Below, in pieces: positions 10,609 through 20,800 of a DNA stretch of 64,000 bases. Positions within the stretch are counted from its first letter, which is position 1; each line of letters begins with the position of its first letter. A program made the position numbers and the translations under genes. The stretch comes from Prorocentrum cordatum (Eukaryota > Sar > Dinophyceae > Prorocentrales > Prorocentraceae): contig CAUYUJ010000658.1 in NCBI GenBank assembly GCA_963575745.1, positions 529,001 to 593,000 of the forward strand, read 5' to 3'. The notes below the pieces were generated by a model, which had not been told where the DNA came from, ran no database searches, and saw only the letters and a program-made list of their open reading frames with translations.

Positions 10609-10650
10609 TAGGCTGGAAAGCCTACACAGTCGACCGCAAAGTCCGCAAAA
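10609..10650 (+). promoter_or_regulatory. Ret-B 3' stem-loop and CGCAAA tail
   Basis: TAGGCT (10609-10614) pairs with AGCCTA (10619-10624) around GGAA. CGCAAAGTCCGCAAAAA follows up to the target-site duplication. Equivalent stem-loop plus CGCAAA tails end Ret-A, -D, -E1, -E2, -F and -G. In LINEs of the stringent type, a 3' stem-loop is the RT recognition signal; that role is inferred here. Confidence 0.7.
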
Positions 10651-10662
10651 AACAAAGGTTGA

Positions 10663-13600
10663 CGGTTTACCGCCAGCGCCCAGTTTGAAAGATATTTGAC
10701 AATTCATTTTGAGAAAGCAGATTTTTCGCACCTGTAAACGATTATGAGGGCCTCTCTGTCTTAGTGTGAGCTCTGTAGGCGTTCTTTTACTATCATAACA
10801 CTTGGCGGAACCATCTTCATCTCGACGCGAGAAAAATCGATTTTTCTCTTTTTCGAGAAATGCTGCCAGAAGCTCTCTCTTTCTTTCGACTCTCAGCACT
10901 CTTACGCGCGAAAGGAGCTCTACGAGGTTCCCGGCGGTGACCAGGTTGACGGTTCACCGCCGGCGCCAGTTTTGTTCTCGGAATTTAACAATTCGTTTGA
11001 GCTCTAGTATTTTTTCTGACCACATTCGATCTTATTCCCGCTCGCTATCTCAATCTTAGCTCGATCGGGTAAATATTTCTGCAAAAAAGCATCGCGACGG
11101 GATCGGCTGTTTCGAGTCATCTTGATACGCGTTGTCGGTATTTTGTACTTAACTCGAGCTGTAGGGCAGCTACAGAGATGATTCTCACAGAAATCGATTG
11201 CGAATTATCAGCCGCGTTCGTCTCTGCCATCTAGAGGTCCGATTTCGGTCTGCTGTCCGAGCTAGGTTCGCGAAACTGTTCGTGTTGTTGGAGTCATCCT
11301 GAGAGGTGCTGACAGTTTTCTGCGCTTAACTCTGGCTCTAGGGGGGCTACAGGGCTCGTACTCACATGAATCGATTCAAAGACACCAGCCGCGTCCGTCT
11401 GCCGAATCCAGAGCTCGGTGCGCGTCTGAGCTAGGTTCGCAAAATTATTTGTATTCGTCGAGTCATCTTGAGAGGTGCTGTCCGTTTTCTGCGCTTAACT
11501 CGAGCTGTAAGGGGGCTGCAGGGCTGGTAATCACTGGAATCGATTCGGAGACATCAGTCGCGTCCACTTGTCGCATTCAGAGCCCTGAACTCGGCCTGCT
11601 GCCCGAGCTAGGTCTGACCATTCGTTTTGTTCGAGTCATCTTGAGAGGTGCTGTCGATTTTCTGCACTGAACTCGGGCTGTAAGGGGGCTCTAGAGCTGG
11701 TAATCGCAGGAATCGATTCAGAGACATCAGGCCCGCCCACCTGTTCTATTCAGATGTTTGAACTCGGTCTGATACTCGAGCTAGATTCGCGAAACTATTT
11801 GTATTGTTCGAGTGATCTTGAGAGGTGCTCTCGATTTTCGCATGTAACTCGGGCTGTAGAATAGCTACGGAGCTCGGGCGCACAGAATACGATCTAGAAG
11901 CATGAGGGGGCGTTTGGCTGTTGGATCAAGAGGTCTGAAATCGTTTAGGCTGAAAAACTACTCGTTCTCTGCAATTTTTCTTGACATTATATATGCTCAG
12001 GAAGCTCTACGAGTCCCCCGGCGGTGAGGAAGGTTGACGGTTTACCGCCGGCGCCCAGTAATTCCGGCGCGCTGGAGAGCTAGTTGGCAAGAAAAATCTC
12101 GACGGACCTTTTGCTGACTTTGGGTCGGTTGAAAATTTTGTTCTCGAAATGACTCGTAGAGCTTCCCTTAGCAAGTTATTGCTGGAAGCTTAAGAGTAAT
12201 TCCGGGGCGCTGGAGAGCTAGTTGGCAAGGAAAATCTCGACGGAACTTTTGCTGACTTTTGGTCGGTTGAAAATTTGATTTTCAAAATTCAACAATTCGT
12301 TTGAGCTCTAGTATTTTTTCCCTTGATACTCGATCTTATTCCCGCTCGCCATCTTGATCTCAGCTCGATCGGGTGAATATTACTATCGAAAAGCACTGTG
12401 GCGGGATCGACCGTTTCGAGTCATCTTGATACGCGCTGACGGTTTCCTGAACATATAACTCGAGCTTTAGGACAGCTAGAGAGCTGGTAAGCACAGCTAA
12501 TCGATGTAGAATGATTAGGCGCGTTCGCCTGTTGAATCCAGAGGTCTGATCTCGGTCTGGTAGCCGAGCTAGGTCCGCAAACCTATTCGTATTGTTCGAG
12601 TCATCGTGACAGGAACTCTCGGGTTTCTGTACTTAACTCGAGCTGTAGCACATCTACAGAGCTGATATTTACAGAAACCGATTCAGAATCATCAGTTGCG
12701 TTTGTCTGTCGAATCGAGAGCTGAACTCGGTCTGCTGCCCGATCTAGAATCGCGAAACTATTCGTATTGTCGAGTCATCTTGAGAAGTGCTCTCGGTTTT
12801 CTTCACTCAACTCGTGCTGAGGGGGGCTACAGTGCTGGTGGTCACAGGAATCGATTTGAAGACATCAGGCGCGTCCGCCTGTCGAATCCAGAGCTCGGAA
12901 CTCGGTCTGCTGCCCGAATTAGGTCTCCGAAACTTCTGTATTGTTCGAGTTTTCCTGAGAGGTGCTGTTGGTTTTCTGCACTTCTGCACTTAACTCGGGC
13001 TGTAGGGGGGCTGCAGGCTGGTAATGACAGGAGTCGTTTCGCAGACATCAGACGCGTCCGCCTGTCGCAGGCAGAGGTAAACAAATATTCACTATGAGTC
13101 GAAATGTTGGTAGGTGCTGTCGGTTTTCTCAACTTAAGTCGAGCTAGGAAGCTCTACGAGTCTCCCGGCGGTAACCAAGGTTGACGGTTTACCGCCGGCG
13201 CCCAGTTCAACAATTCGTTTGAGCTCCTTAGTATTTTTCCCATGATATTCGATCTTATTCCCGCTCGCCATCTTAATCTCAGCTCGATCGGGTAGATATT
13301 ACTGCAAATAAGCATCGCGGCGGGATCGGCTGTTTCGAGTCATCTTGATACGCGTTGTCGGTATTTTGTACTTAACTCGAGCTGTAGGGCGGCTACAGAG
13401 CCGGTAAGCACAGCTAATCGATGCAGAATGATCAGGCGCGTTCGCTTATTGAATCCAGAGGTCTGAACTCGATCTGTTAGCCGAGCTAGGTCCGCAAACC
13501 TATTCGTATGAATTGGAGTCATCTTGACAGGCACTCTCGGTTTTCTCTACTTAACTCGAGCTGTAGGACAGCTACAGAGCTGATATTTACAGAAACCGAT

Positions 13601-15513
13601 TCAGAATCATCAGTTGCGTTTGTCTGTCGAATCCAGAGCTCTGAACACGGTCTGCTGCCCGATCTAGAATCGCGAAGCTACTCGTATTGGTCAAGTCCTC
13701 CTGAGAAGTGCTCTCGGTCTTCTTCACTCAACTCGCGCTAGGGGGGCTACAGTGCTGGTGGTCACAGGAATCGATTTGAAGACATCAGGCGCGTCCGCCT
13801 GTCGAATCCAGAGCTCGGAACTCGGTCTGCTGCCCGAATTAGGTCTGCGAAACTACTGTATTGTTCGAGTCATCCTGAGAGGTGCTGTCGGTTTTCTGCA
13901 CTTAACTCGGGCTGTAGGGGGCTGCAGGGCTGGTAATGACAGGAGAGTCGATTCGCAGACATCAGACGCGTCCGCCTGTCACATTCAGAGGTCAAAAATT
14001 CACTATCAGTTGGAATGTTGGTAGGTGCTGTCGGTTTTCTCAACTTAAGTCGAGCTAGGAAGCTCTACGAGTCTCCCGGCGGTAACCAAGGTTGACGGTT
14101 TACCGCCAGCGCCCAGTTGGCCCACCCGGCCGAGGCGGACAATGTGACAACTTTTGGGTGGTTTTGCGAATATTTGAAAGATGTGTGACAATTTATATTG
14201 ATAAACCAGATTTTTCGCACCTGTAGTGGGTTTTGCCGCGTCTGCCAGTAAAATTTTCAGTCTGTAGGTGCAGTATTACTATCAAAAGACTTGGGGGAAC
14301 CGACGTTAAGTAAAAGCAGAAAAACCTGTTTTTTTGAGTTTTTTCTTTCTCGCTCGAGAAGCTTTCTTTGTGTTTCGACGATCGCCGTGCAAGAAAAGAG
14401 CTCTACGAGGTCCCCGGCGGTAGCCAGGTTGACGGTTTACCGCCGGTTCCAGTTCCGGGGCGCTGGAGAGCTAGTTGGCAAGAAAAATCTCGACGGACAT
14501 TTTGGTGACTTTTGGTCGGTTGAAAATTTTGTTCTCGAAATTCAACAATTCGTTTGGACTCTAGTATTTTTTCCCGTGATATCCGATCTTATTCCCGCTC
14601 GCCATCTTCATCTCAGCTCGATCGGGTACCTTTTACTGCCAAAAAGCATTGCGGCGGGATCGGCCGTTTCGAGTCATCTTGATACGCGCTGTCGGTTTTC
14701 TCAAGATAACTCGAGCTTCAGGACAGCTAAAGAGCTGGTAAGCACAGCTAATCGATTCAGAATGATCAGGCGCGTTCGCCTGTTGAAGCCAGAGGTCTGA
14801 ATTCGGTCTGCAAGCCGAGCTAGGTGCGCAAACCTATTCGTATTATTCGAGTCATCTTGACAGGCGCTCTCGGTTTTCTGTACTTAACTCGAGCTACAGG
14901 ACAGCTAAAGAGCTGATGCGCACAGAATCTGATTCAGAATGATAAGTGGCCGTTGTCTGTTCAATCTAGAGCTCTGAACTCGGTCTCCTGCCCGATCTAG
15001 AATCGCGAAACTATTCGGATTGTTCGAGTCGCTTGCGAGATGCTGTCGGTTCTCTGCACTTCACTCGGGCTGTAGGGGGGCTGCATGGCTGGTAATCACT
15101 GGAATCGATTCGAAGACATCAGGCGCGTTCGCCTGCGGAATCCAGAGCTCCGAACTCGGTCTGTTGCCCGAACTAGGTCCGTGAAACTATTTGTATTGTT
15201 CGAGTCATCCTGAGAGGTGCTGTCGGTTTCCTGCACTTAACTCGGCTGCAGGGGGGCTGCAGGGCTGGTAATCACAGGGATCGATTCAGAGACATCAGAC
15301 GCGTCCGCCTGTCGCATGCAGAGGTCTGAACTCGGTCTGATACTCGAACTAGATTTGCCAAACTATTCGTATTGTCATCTTGAGAGGTGCTGTCGATTTG
15401 CGCACGTAACTCGAGGAGAGCTACAGAGCTCGTACAGAAGACAATCTAGAAGCATCGGGGGCGTTCGGCTGTTGCATCCGAGAGGTCTCAAATTGCCTGG
15501 GCTGAACAACTAT
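10663..15513. repeat. Satellite/module array between Ret-B and Ret-C
   Basis: 4.85 kb without a gene. It holds a 350-bp module ending in a hairpin (10931-10963), a run of 175-bp monomers to a hairpin near 12018-12050, a second run to about 13165-13200, a third to about 14075-14110, a third-type module (14115-14450, ending in the variant GGTAGCC...GGTTTACC), and a fourth run broken by Ret-C. Each module starts at a different phase immediately after a hairpin's GCGCC(C)AGT. Confidence 0.85.
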
Positions 15514-16950
15514 ATTTGTGCACGGGCTGGAGACCCCAGCCTGCCCTATCAATTACGTGAGGCGGTGGTTTTGCCGAGAAAAAGCGAGTGCGACATACTG
15601 GGAGTTAAATTTGTGACGAACCCGAGGGATTTCCATGCAGTGCGGCACCGTATTGATGCAGGCAGGCGGTGTTTCTATGCTGATATTAAATTCTATCGAT
15701 CACGTGCGGTGAGCATGAGGGAAAAATTCAGACGGTATCAGAGCAGAGTTCAACAGATCATATGCCATGGATGTGTGGGGTGGAGCTGTAATGAACATGT
15801 GCTGAACATATTGAGGAGCTTTGAAGGAAGATGTTTGAACACAATGCGGGGATTACATAGAAAAGAGACGGAAACGTGGGAGGAGTTCAGGGATCGCAGT
15901 ACCAACAGATCCAGGGAGATGTTCAAGGAGGGGGGGTTCAAAACGTTGGTGGAGAAAGTTGTGAGGTATAACTTTGAATTCGCCGTGGAGGTATCCCAAT
16001 ATAAGTGCCACATGCCGTCCACTGTGTATAGCAAATCGTGGCAGCAGACGCTGCGCTCCATGTTGCACGTATCGGGGGAGTGGACGGTGCAGAGGGATGA
16101 AATGCTGGCGGCAGTAAGTCGGACGATGTCGAGAGAGGGAACGAGACGGCTCAGAGGCAGACCACGAATCGTGGCGAGCAGCTGGCATGCACCCTTTGAA
16201 AAATGGAGGTCGCTTCTGTGGCACGACACGTGCGTTGTACCGACGGATTGGGAGGAGTTTGTGGAACACATATCACAGATACCCAAAGTGGAGGATATGT
16301 TTGTGAGGAGGAGTAAGGAGAGGAGGATGGGAGGGTTTGCGAAGACACCGACAGATGACGAGTTGGCCCGACGTCTTGCAGTTATTAATGAACAGACTAC
16401 GATATGGGACCCTGGGATGGAAGGTATCGCTGTTGAAATGTGCGGAGACAGTAAAACGGTCGTACAATGGTTGAGGGGAGTCTGGGCCTGTGACAACAGT
16501 GGGTATGCCAAACGGATCGCCAGGATACAAAATATCATGTATGACGTGAGTGAACAACACAACATACGATGCCCGACGTACGGTAGGGATTTCTGGAAAC
16601 ATATCTATAGGGAAGCCAATGCCTATGCTGATGAGCTGACACACCATGCGAGAGAAGGAAACTGTTACAGAATTTACAAGCACGACTATATCAAACAGAA
16701 CAGGACAAACATCGAATACATCAGAGGATGCTGGGATGGTGGTGTGAGCAGTGAGGGTGCTGCAGGAGGTCACTGGATCGAAGTTGCTCCAGAGGATGGC
16801 CCGTGGACACTCGTGAGCTCAGAAGCCTACATGTTTGATGTAGGAGCCACCGTGACGGAGGCAGAATTATCTGCTGCCGAGCGCCTGTGCACAGGTGTGG
16901 AGCACATTGTTAAAGAAATTTCCTCTGCAAAGCGGAGGAGGCGGATTTAA
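15514..16950 (+). pseudogene. Ret-C ORF2 fragment: post-RT region and permuted RNase H
   Basis: About 478 codons remain open. The copy starts after the RT catalytic motifs, in the connecting region (DILGVKF, RRYQSRVQQI, LRSFEGRCLNTM). The RNase H is complete in permuted order: CGDSKTVVQWLRGVW (about 16441), YREANAYADELTHHAR (about 16606), CWDGGVSSEG (about 16729) and TVTEAELSAAERL (about 16852). The part of the open frame before 15514 is satellite. Ends in EISSAKRRRRI, a basic tail absent from Ret-B and Ret-D. It cannot transpose alone since RT and endonuclease are gone. Confidence 0.8.
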
Positions 16951-17008
16951 CTGGCTCTAGCCCTTAGGCTTGGGCGCACGCGCCCTGTGTAGCCTGACCA
17001 AACACCAA
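15514..17008 (+). mobile_element. Ret-C: 5'-truncated LINE copy outside the hairpin
   Basis: A LINE fragment inserted in the terminal part of a monomer run (between GGGCTGAACAACTAT and TCTTCCGACATTATATG), not in a hairpin loop. No target duplication is visible and a few bases of the satellite seem lost. The 3' UTR is very short; it has a 6-bp stem-loop (GGGCGC 16972-16977, GCGCCC 16980-16985) and ends ACCAAACACCAAA, without the CGCAAA tail of the others. The coding sequence is clearly diverged from Ret-A/B/D, so this is a separate lineage. Confidence 0.78.
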
Positions 17009-17530
17009 ATGTCTTCCGACATTATATGTTGTCAGGAAGCTCTACGAGTCCCCGGCGGTAACAAAGGTTGACGGTTTACCGCCGGCGCCCGGTTCCTGTA
17101 GCTCATTGACGCCGAAGAACTCTACAAGGTACTTGGTAGCTTACCTCGTAGAGCTCTTCGTTATCGATGAGCTAGAGGAATTCCGGCGCGGGGTGGAGCT
17201 AGTTGGTCGACGCGACCAGAAAATAAGATGTGATAACTTTTGGTCGGTTTTGCGAAAAATTAAAAGATATTTGGCAATTCATTTCAAGAAAACAGATTTT
17301 TACTCCGAGCATCAGTATCTTAACTTCCTTCTGCGAGCAGCTCAGCTCTTTCGAGAGAGTTTTGCTATCCAAACATTTGGAGGAACCGAGACCGAGAAAT
17401 GCAAATCTGACGTTTTTCTAGGAATGTTCCCAGAAGCTGTCTGCTTTTCATCTGAGCACTCTTACGTGTTCAAGGAGCTCTACGAGGTTTCCGGCGGTGA
17501 CCAGGTTGACGGTTCACCGCCGGTGCCAGT
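17009..17530. repeat. Hairpin-terminated modules after Ret-C
   Basis: No gene. It holds the end of the monomer run with a GTAA-type hairpin (about 17054-17087) and one 350-400-bp module (GAGCTAGAGGAATTCCGG to GAGCTCTACGAGG) ending in a GTGA-type hairpin near 17493-17525 and GTGCCAGT. Confidence 0.8.
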
Positions 17531-17879
17531 TCAAAACGAAGCAAGCGAAGAGACCGTCGGGGAGGGAGAATCTTCTAGAGAGCTCCGGGGAGCCCCCCTG
17601 CAGCGCGCGTGCGCGCGCGCCACGGCCGCCCAAGCGCCGCGCACGCCCGGCGCGCTCCTGGCATCACGCACGCGTGCGCGCGAGACTCCCGGGAGCGGGG
17701 CAGGGTGCGGCGCTGGCGAGCCGGCGGCGCGGGGCCTTCGTCGTTCTTGTCCTCTCCGTCGCCTTCTTCCTTGCTTTCTCCCTTTTCTCTTCGCTGTCTG
17801 CCCTTGCTCTCCTCTCGCTTCTCTCCTCTCGTTACTGCTGCCCTTATTTCCTCCTTGCTGTCTCTCTCTCTCTCTCTTG
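17531..17879. other. GC-rich plus pyrimidine-tract island unrelated to the satellite
   Basis: About 350 bp between a hairpin end (GGTGCCAGT) and a satellite monomer resumed in mid-unit. The first 200 bp are very GC-rich with alternating purine-pyrimidine runs such as GCGCGCGTGCGCGCGCGCC (17606 on). The last 140 bp are almost pure pyrimidine on the plus strand (TCCTTGC, CTCTCTCTCTCT), ending TTGTTAG. Open frames cross it on both strands only because it lacks A/T-rich stops. I recognise no product. It could be a captured piece of host DNA. Confidence 0.6.
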
Positions 17880-20800
17880 TTAGAGTCATCCTGAGAGGTG
17901 CTGACAGTTTCCTGCAATTAACTCGGGCTGTAGGGCAGCTACAGGGCTGGTACTCACAGAAATCGATTCGCAGACATCAGACGCATCCGCCTTGCCGAAT
18001 CTAGAGTTCGGAACTCAGTGTGATAGGTTCGGAAAACTATTTGTATTCGTCGAGTCATCTCGAGAGGTGCTGTCTGTATCTCGTAGAGCTTCCCTTAGAA
18101 AGTTATTGCTGGAAGCTTAAGAGTAATTCCCGGGCGCTGGAGAGCTAGTTGGCAACAAAAATCTCGACGGACCTTTTGGTGACTTTTGGTCGGTTGAGAA
18201 TTTTGTTCTCGAAATTCAACAATTCGTTTGATCTCTAGTATTTTTTCCCATGCTATTGGATCTTATTCCCGCTCGCCATCTTGATCTCAGCTCGATCGTG
18301 TACCTTTTACTGCCAAAAAACAGGCAGGCGGGATCGGCCGTTTCGAGTCATCTTGATACGCGCTGTCGGTTTTCTGAACATAACTCGAGCTTGAGAACAG
18401 CTAGAGAGCTGGTAAGCACAGGTAATCGATCCAGAATGATCAGGCGCGTTCGCCTGTCGAACCTAGAGGTCTGAACTCGGTCTGCTAGCCGAGCTAGGTC
18501 CGTAAACCTATTCGTATTATTCGAGGCATCTTGACAGAGGCTCTCGGTTTTCTGTACTTATTAACTCGAGCAACAGGACAACTACATAGCTAATGCATAC
18601 AGAATCTGATCCAGAATAATCAGTGGCCGTTGTCTGTTGAATCCAGAGCTCTGAACTCCGTCTGCTGCCCGATCTAGAATCGCGAAACTATTCGTATTGT
18701 TCGAGTCATCTTGAGAGATGCTGTCGGTTCTCTGCACTTCACTCGGGCTGTAGGGGGGCTCCATGGCTGATAATGACTGGAATCGATTCGGAGACATCAG
18801 GCGCGTCAGCCTTTCGAATCCAGAGCTCCGTACTCTGTCTGCTGCCCTAACTAGGTCCGCGAAACTATTCGTATTGTTCGAGTCATCCCGAGAGGTGCTG
18901 TCCGTTTCCTGCACTTAACTCGGGCTGTAGGGGGGCTGCAGGGCTGGTAATTACAGGAATCGATTCAGAGACATCAGACGCGTCCGCCTGTCGCATGCAG
19001 AGGTCTGAACTCGGTCTGAGACTCCAGCTGGGTTTGCCAAACTATTCGTATTGCTCGAGTCATCTTGAGAGATGCTGTTGATTTACGCACGTAACTCGGG
19101 AGCTCGTACAGAAAACAATCCAGAAACATCGGGGGCGTTTGGCTTTTGCATCCGAGAGGTCTGAAAATGCTTCGGCAAAAAAAATCATTTTTTCGGTGTA
19201 ATTTTTTTCGACATTATATGTTGTCAGGAAGCTCTACGAGTCCCCCGGCGGTAACAAAGGTTGACGGTTTACCGCCGGCGCCCAGTTTTCTGCACTTACC
19301 TCGAGCTGTAAGGGGGCTGCAGGGTTGGTAATCACTGGAATCGATCCGGAGAAATCAGTCGCGTCCACCTTTCGCATTCAGAGCCCTGAACTCGGCCTGC
19401 TGCCCGAGCTAGGTCCGCGAAACTATTCGTATTGTTCGAGTTATCTTCAGAGGTGCTGTCAGTTTTCTGCGCTTAACTCGGGCTGTGCGGGGGCTGCATG
19501 GCTGGTAATGACAGGAATCGATTCGGAGGCATCAGGCGCGTCCGCCTGTTGCATTCATATGTTTGAACTCGGTCTGATACTCGAGCTAGATTCGCGAAAC
19601 TATTCGTATTGTTCGAGTAATCTTGAGAGGTGCTGGCGATTTCCGCACGTAACTCGGGCTGTAGGAGAGCTTGGGCTGAAAAACTATACGTTCTCTGCAT
19701 TTTTCCGACATTATATATGCTCAGGAAGCTCTACAAGTCCCCGGCGGTAAGGAAAGTTGACGGCTTACCGCCGGCGCCCAGTTGGCAAGAAAAATCTCGA
19801 CCGACCTTTTGGTGATTTTTGGTCGGTTAAAATTTTGTTCTCGAAATTCAACTATTCGTTTGAGCTTTAGTTTTTTCCCGGGATATTCGATCTGATTCCC
19901 GCTCGCCATCTTGATCTCAGCTCGATCGGGTACCTTCAGAAAGCACTGCGGCGGGATCGGCCGTTTCGAGCCATCTGGATACGCGCTGTTGGTAAATTTG
20001 ACTTAACTCGAGATAGAGGATTCATAATGATCAGCAGAGGTCACCATGCAGAATGATCAGGCGCGTCCGTCTGTTGCATCCAGAGGTCTGAGCTCCGAGC
20101 TAGGTCCGCAAACCTATCCGTATTATTCGAGTCATCTTGACAGGCGCTCTCGGTTTTCTGTACTTACCTCGAACTAAAGGACAGCTACAGAGCTGATACG
20201 TACAGAAATCGATTCAGAATTATCAGTCGCGTTTGTCTGTTGAATTGAGTGCTCTGAACTCGGTCTGCTGCCCGATCAAGAATCGCGAAACAATTCGTAT
20301 TGTTCGAGTCATCTTGAGAGGTGCTGTCCGTTTTCTGCACAACTCGGGCAGTAGGGGGGCTACAGTGCTGGTGGTGACAGCAATTTATTTGAAGACGTCA
20401 GGCGCGTCCGCCTGTGGAATCCAGAGCTCGGAACTCGGTCTGCTGCCCGAACTAGGTCCGCGAAACTATTCGTATTGTTCGAGTCATGCTGAAAGATGCT
20501 GTCGGCTTTCTGCACTTAACTCGGGCTGTAGGGGGGCTGCAGGGCTGGTAATCGCAGGAATCGATTCGGAGACGTCAGACGCGTCCGCCTGTCGCATTCA
20601 GAGGTCTGAACTCGGCCTGATACTCGAGCTGGGTTTGCCAAACTGATGAGCTAGAGGCATTCCGGCGCGGGGTGGAGCTAGTTGGTCGACCCGACCAGAA
20701 AGGACAAAGTGATAACTTTGCCGTGGTTTTGCGAATATTTGAAAGATATTTGACCATTTATTTTAAGAAAACAGATTTTTCGCACCTGTAAACGATTGTG

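Larger units (their letters stand above)
4893..10650 (+). mobile_element. Ret-B: full-length site-specific LINE
   Basis: A 5.76-kb non-LTR element flanked by a perfect 12-bp duplication, AACAAAGGTTGA, at 4881-4892 and 10651-10662 (hairpin loop). Order: spliced-leader relic, 5' leader of about 500 nt, ORF1, TGA, ORF2 (endonuclease, RT, RNase H), short 3' UTR with AATAAGAG, a 6-bp stem-loop (10609-10624) and a tail of CGCAAA-like units. The hairpin it entered is otherwise intact: CCCCCGGCGGT on the left, ACCGCCAGCGCCCAGT on the right. One frameshift in the endonuclease (about 7190-7215) probably inactivates this copy. Confidence 0.92.

Noticed and set aside
11449-14024. Many ORFs of 60-130 residues in the satellite (for example with SELGLLPELG repeats)
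   Set aside because: The same peptide recurs because the same monomer recurs; frames are not conserved between monomers and indels are not multiples of three.
17735-17884. Intron 3' end (polypyrimidine tract then AG)
   Set aside because: No coding sequence follows; the downstream DNA is satellite.
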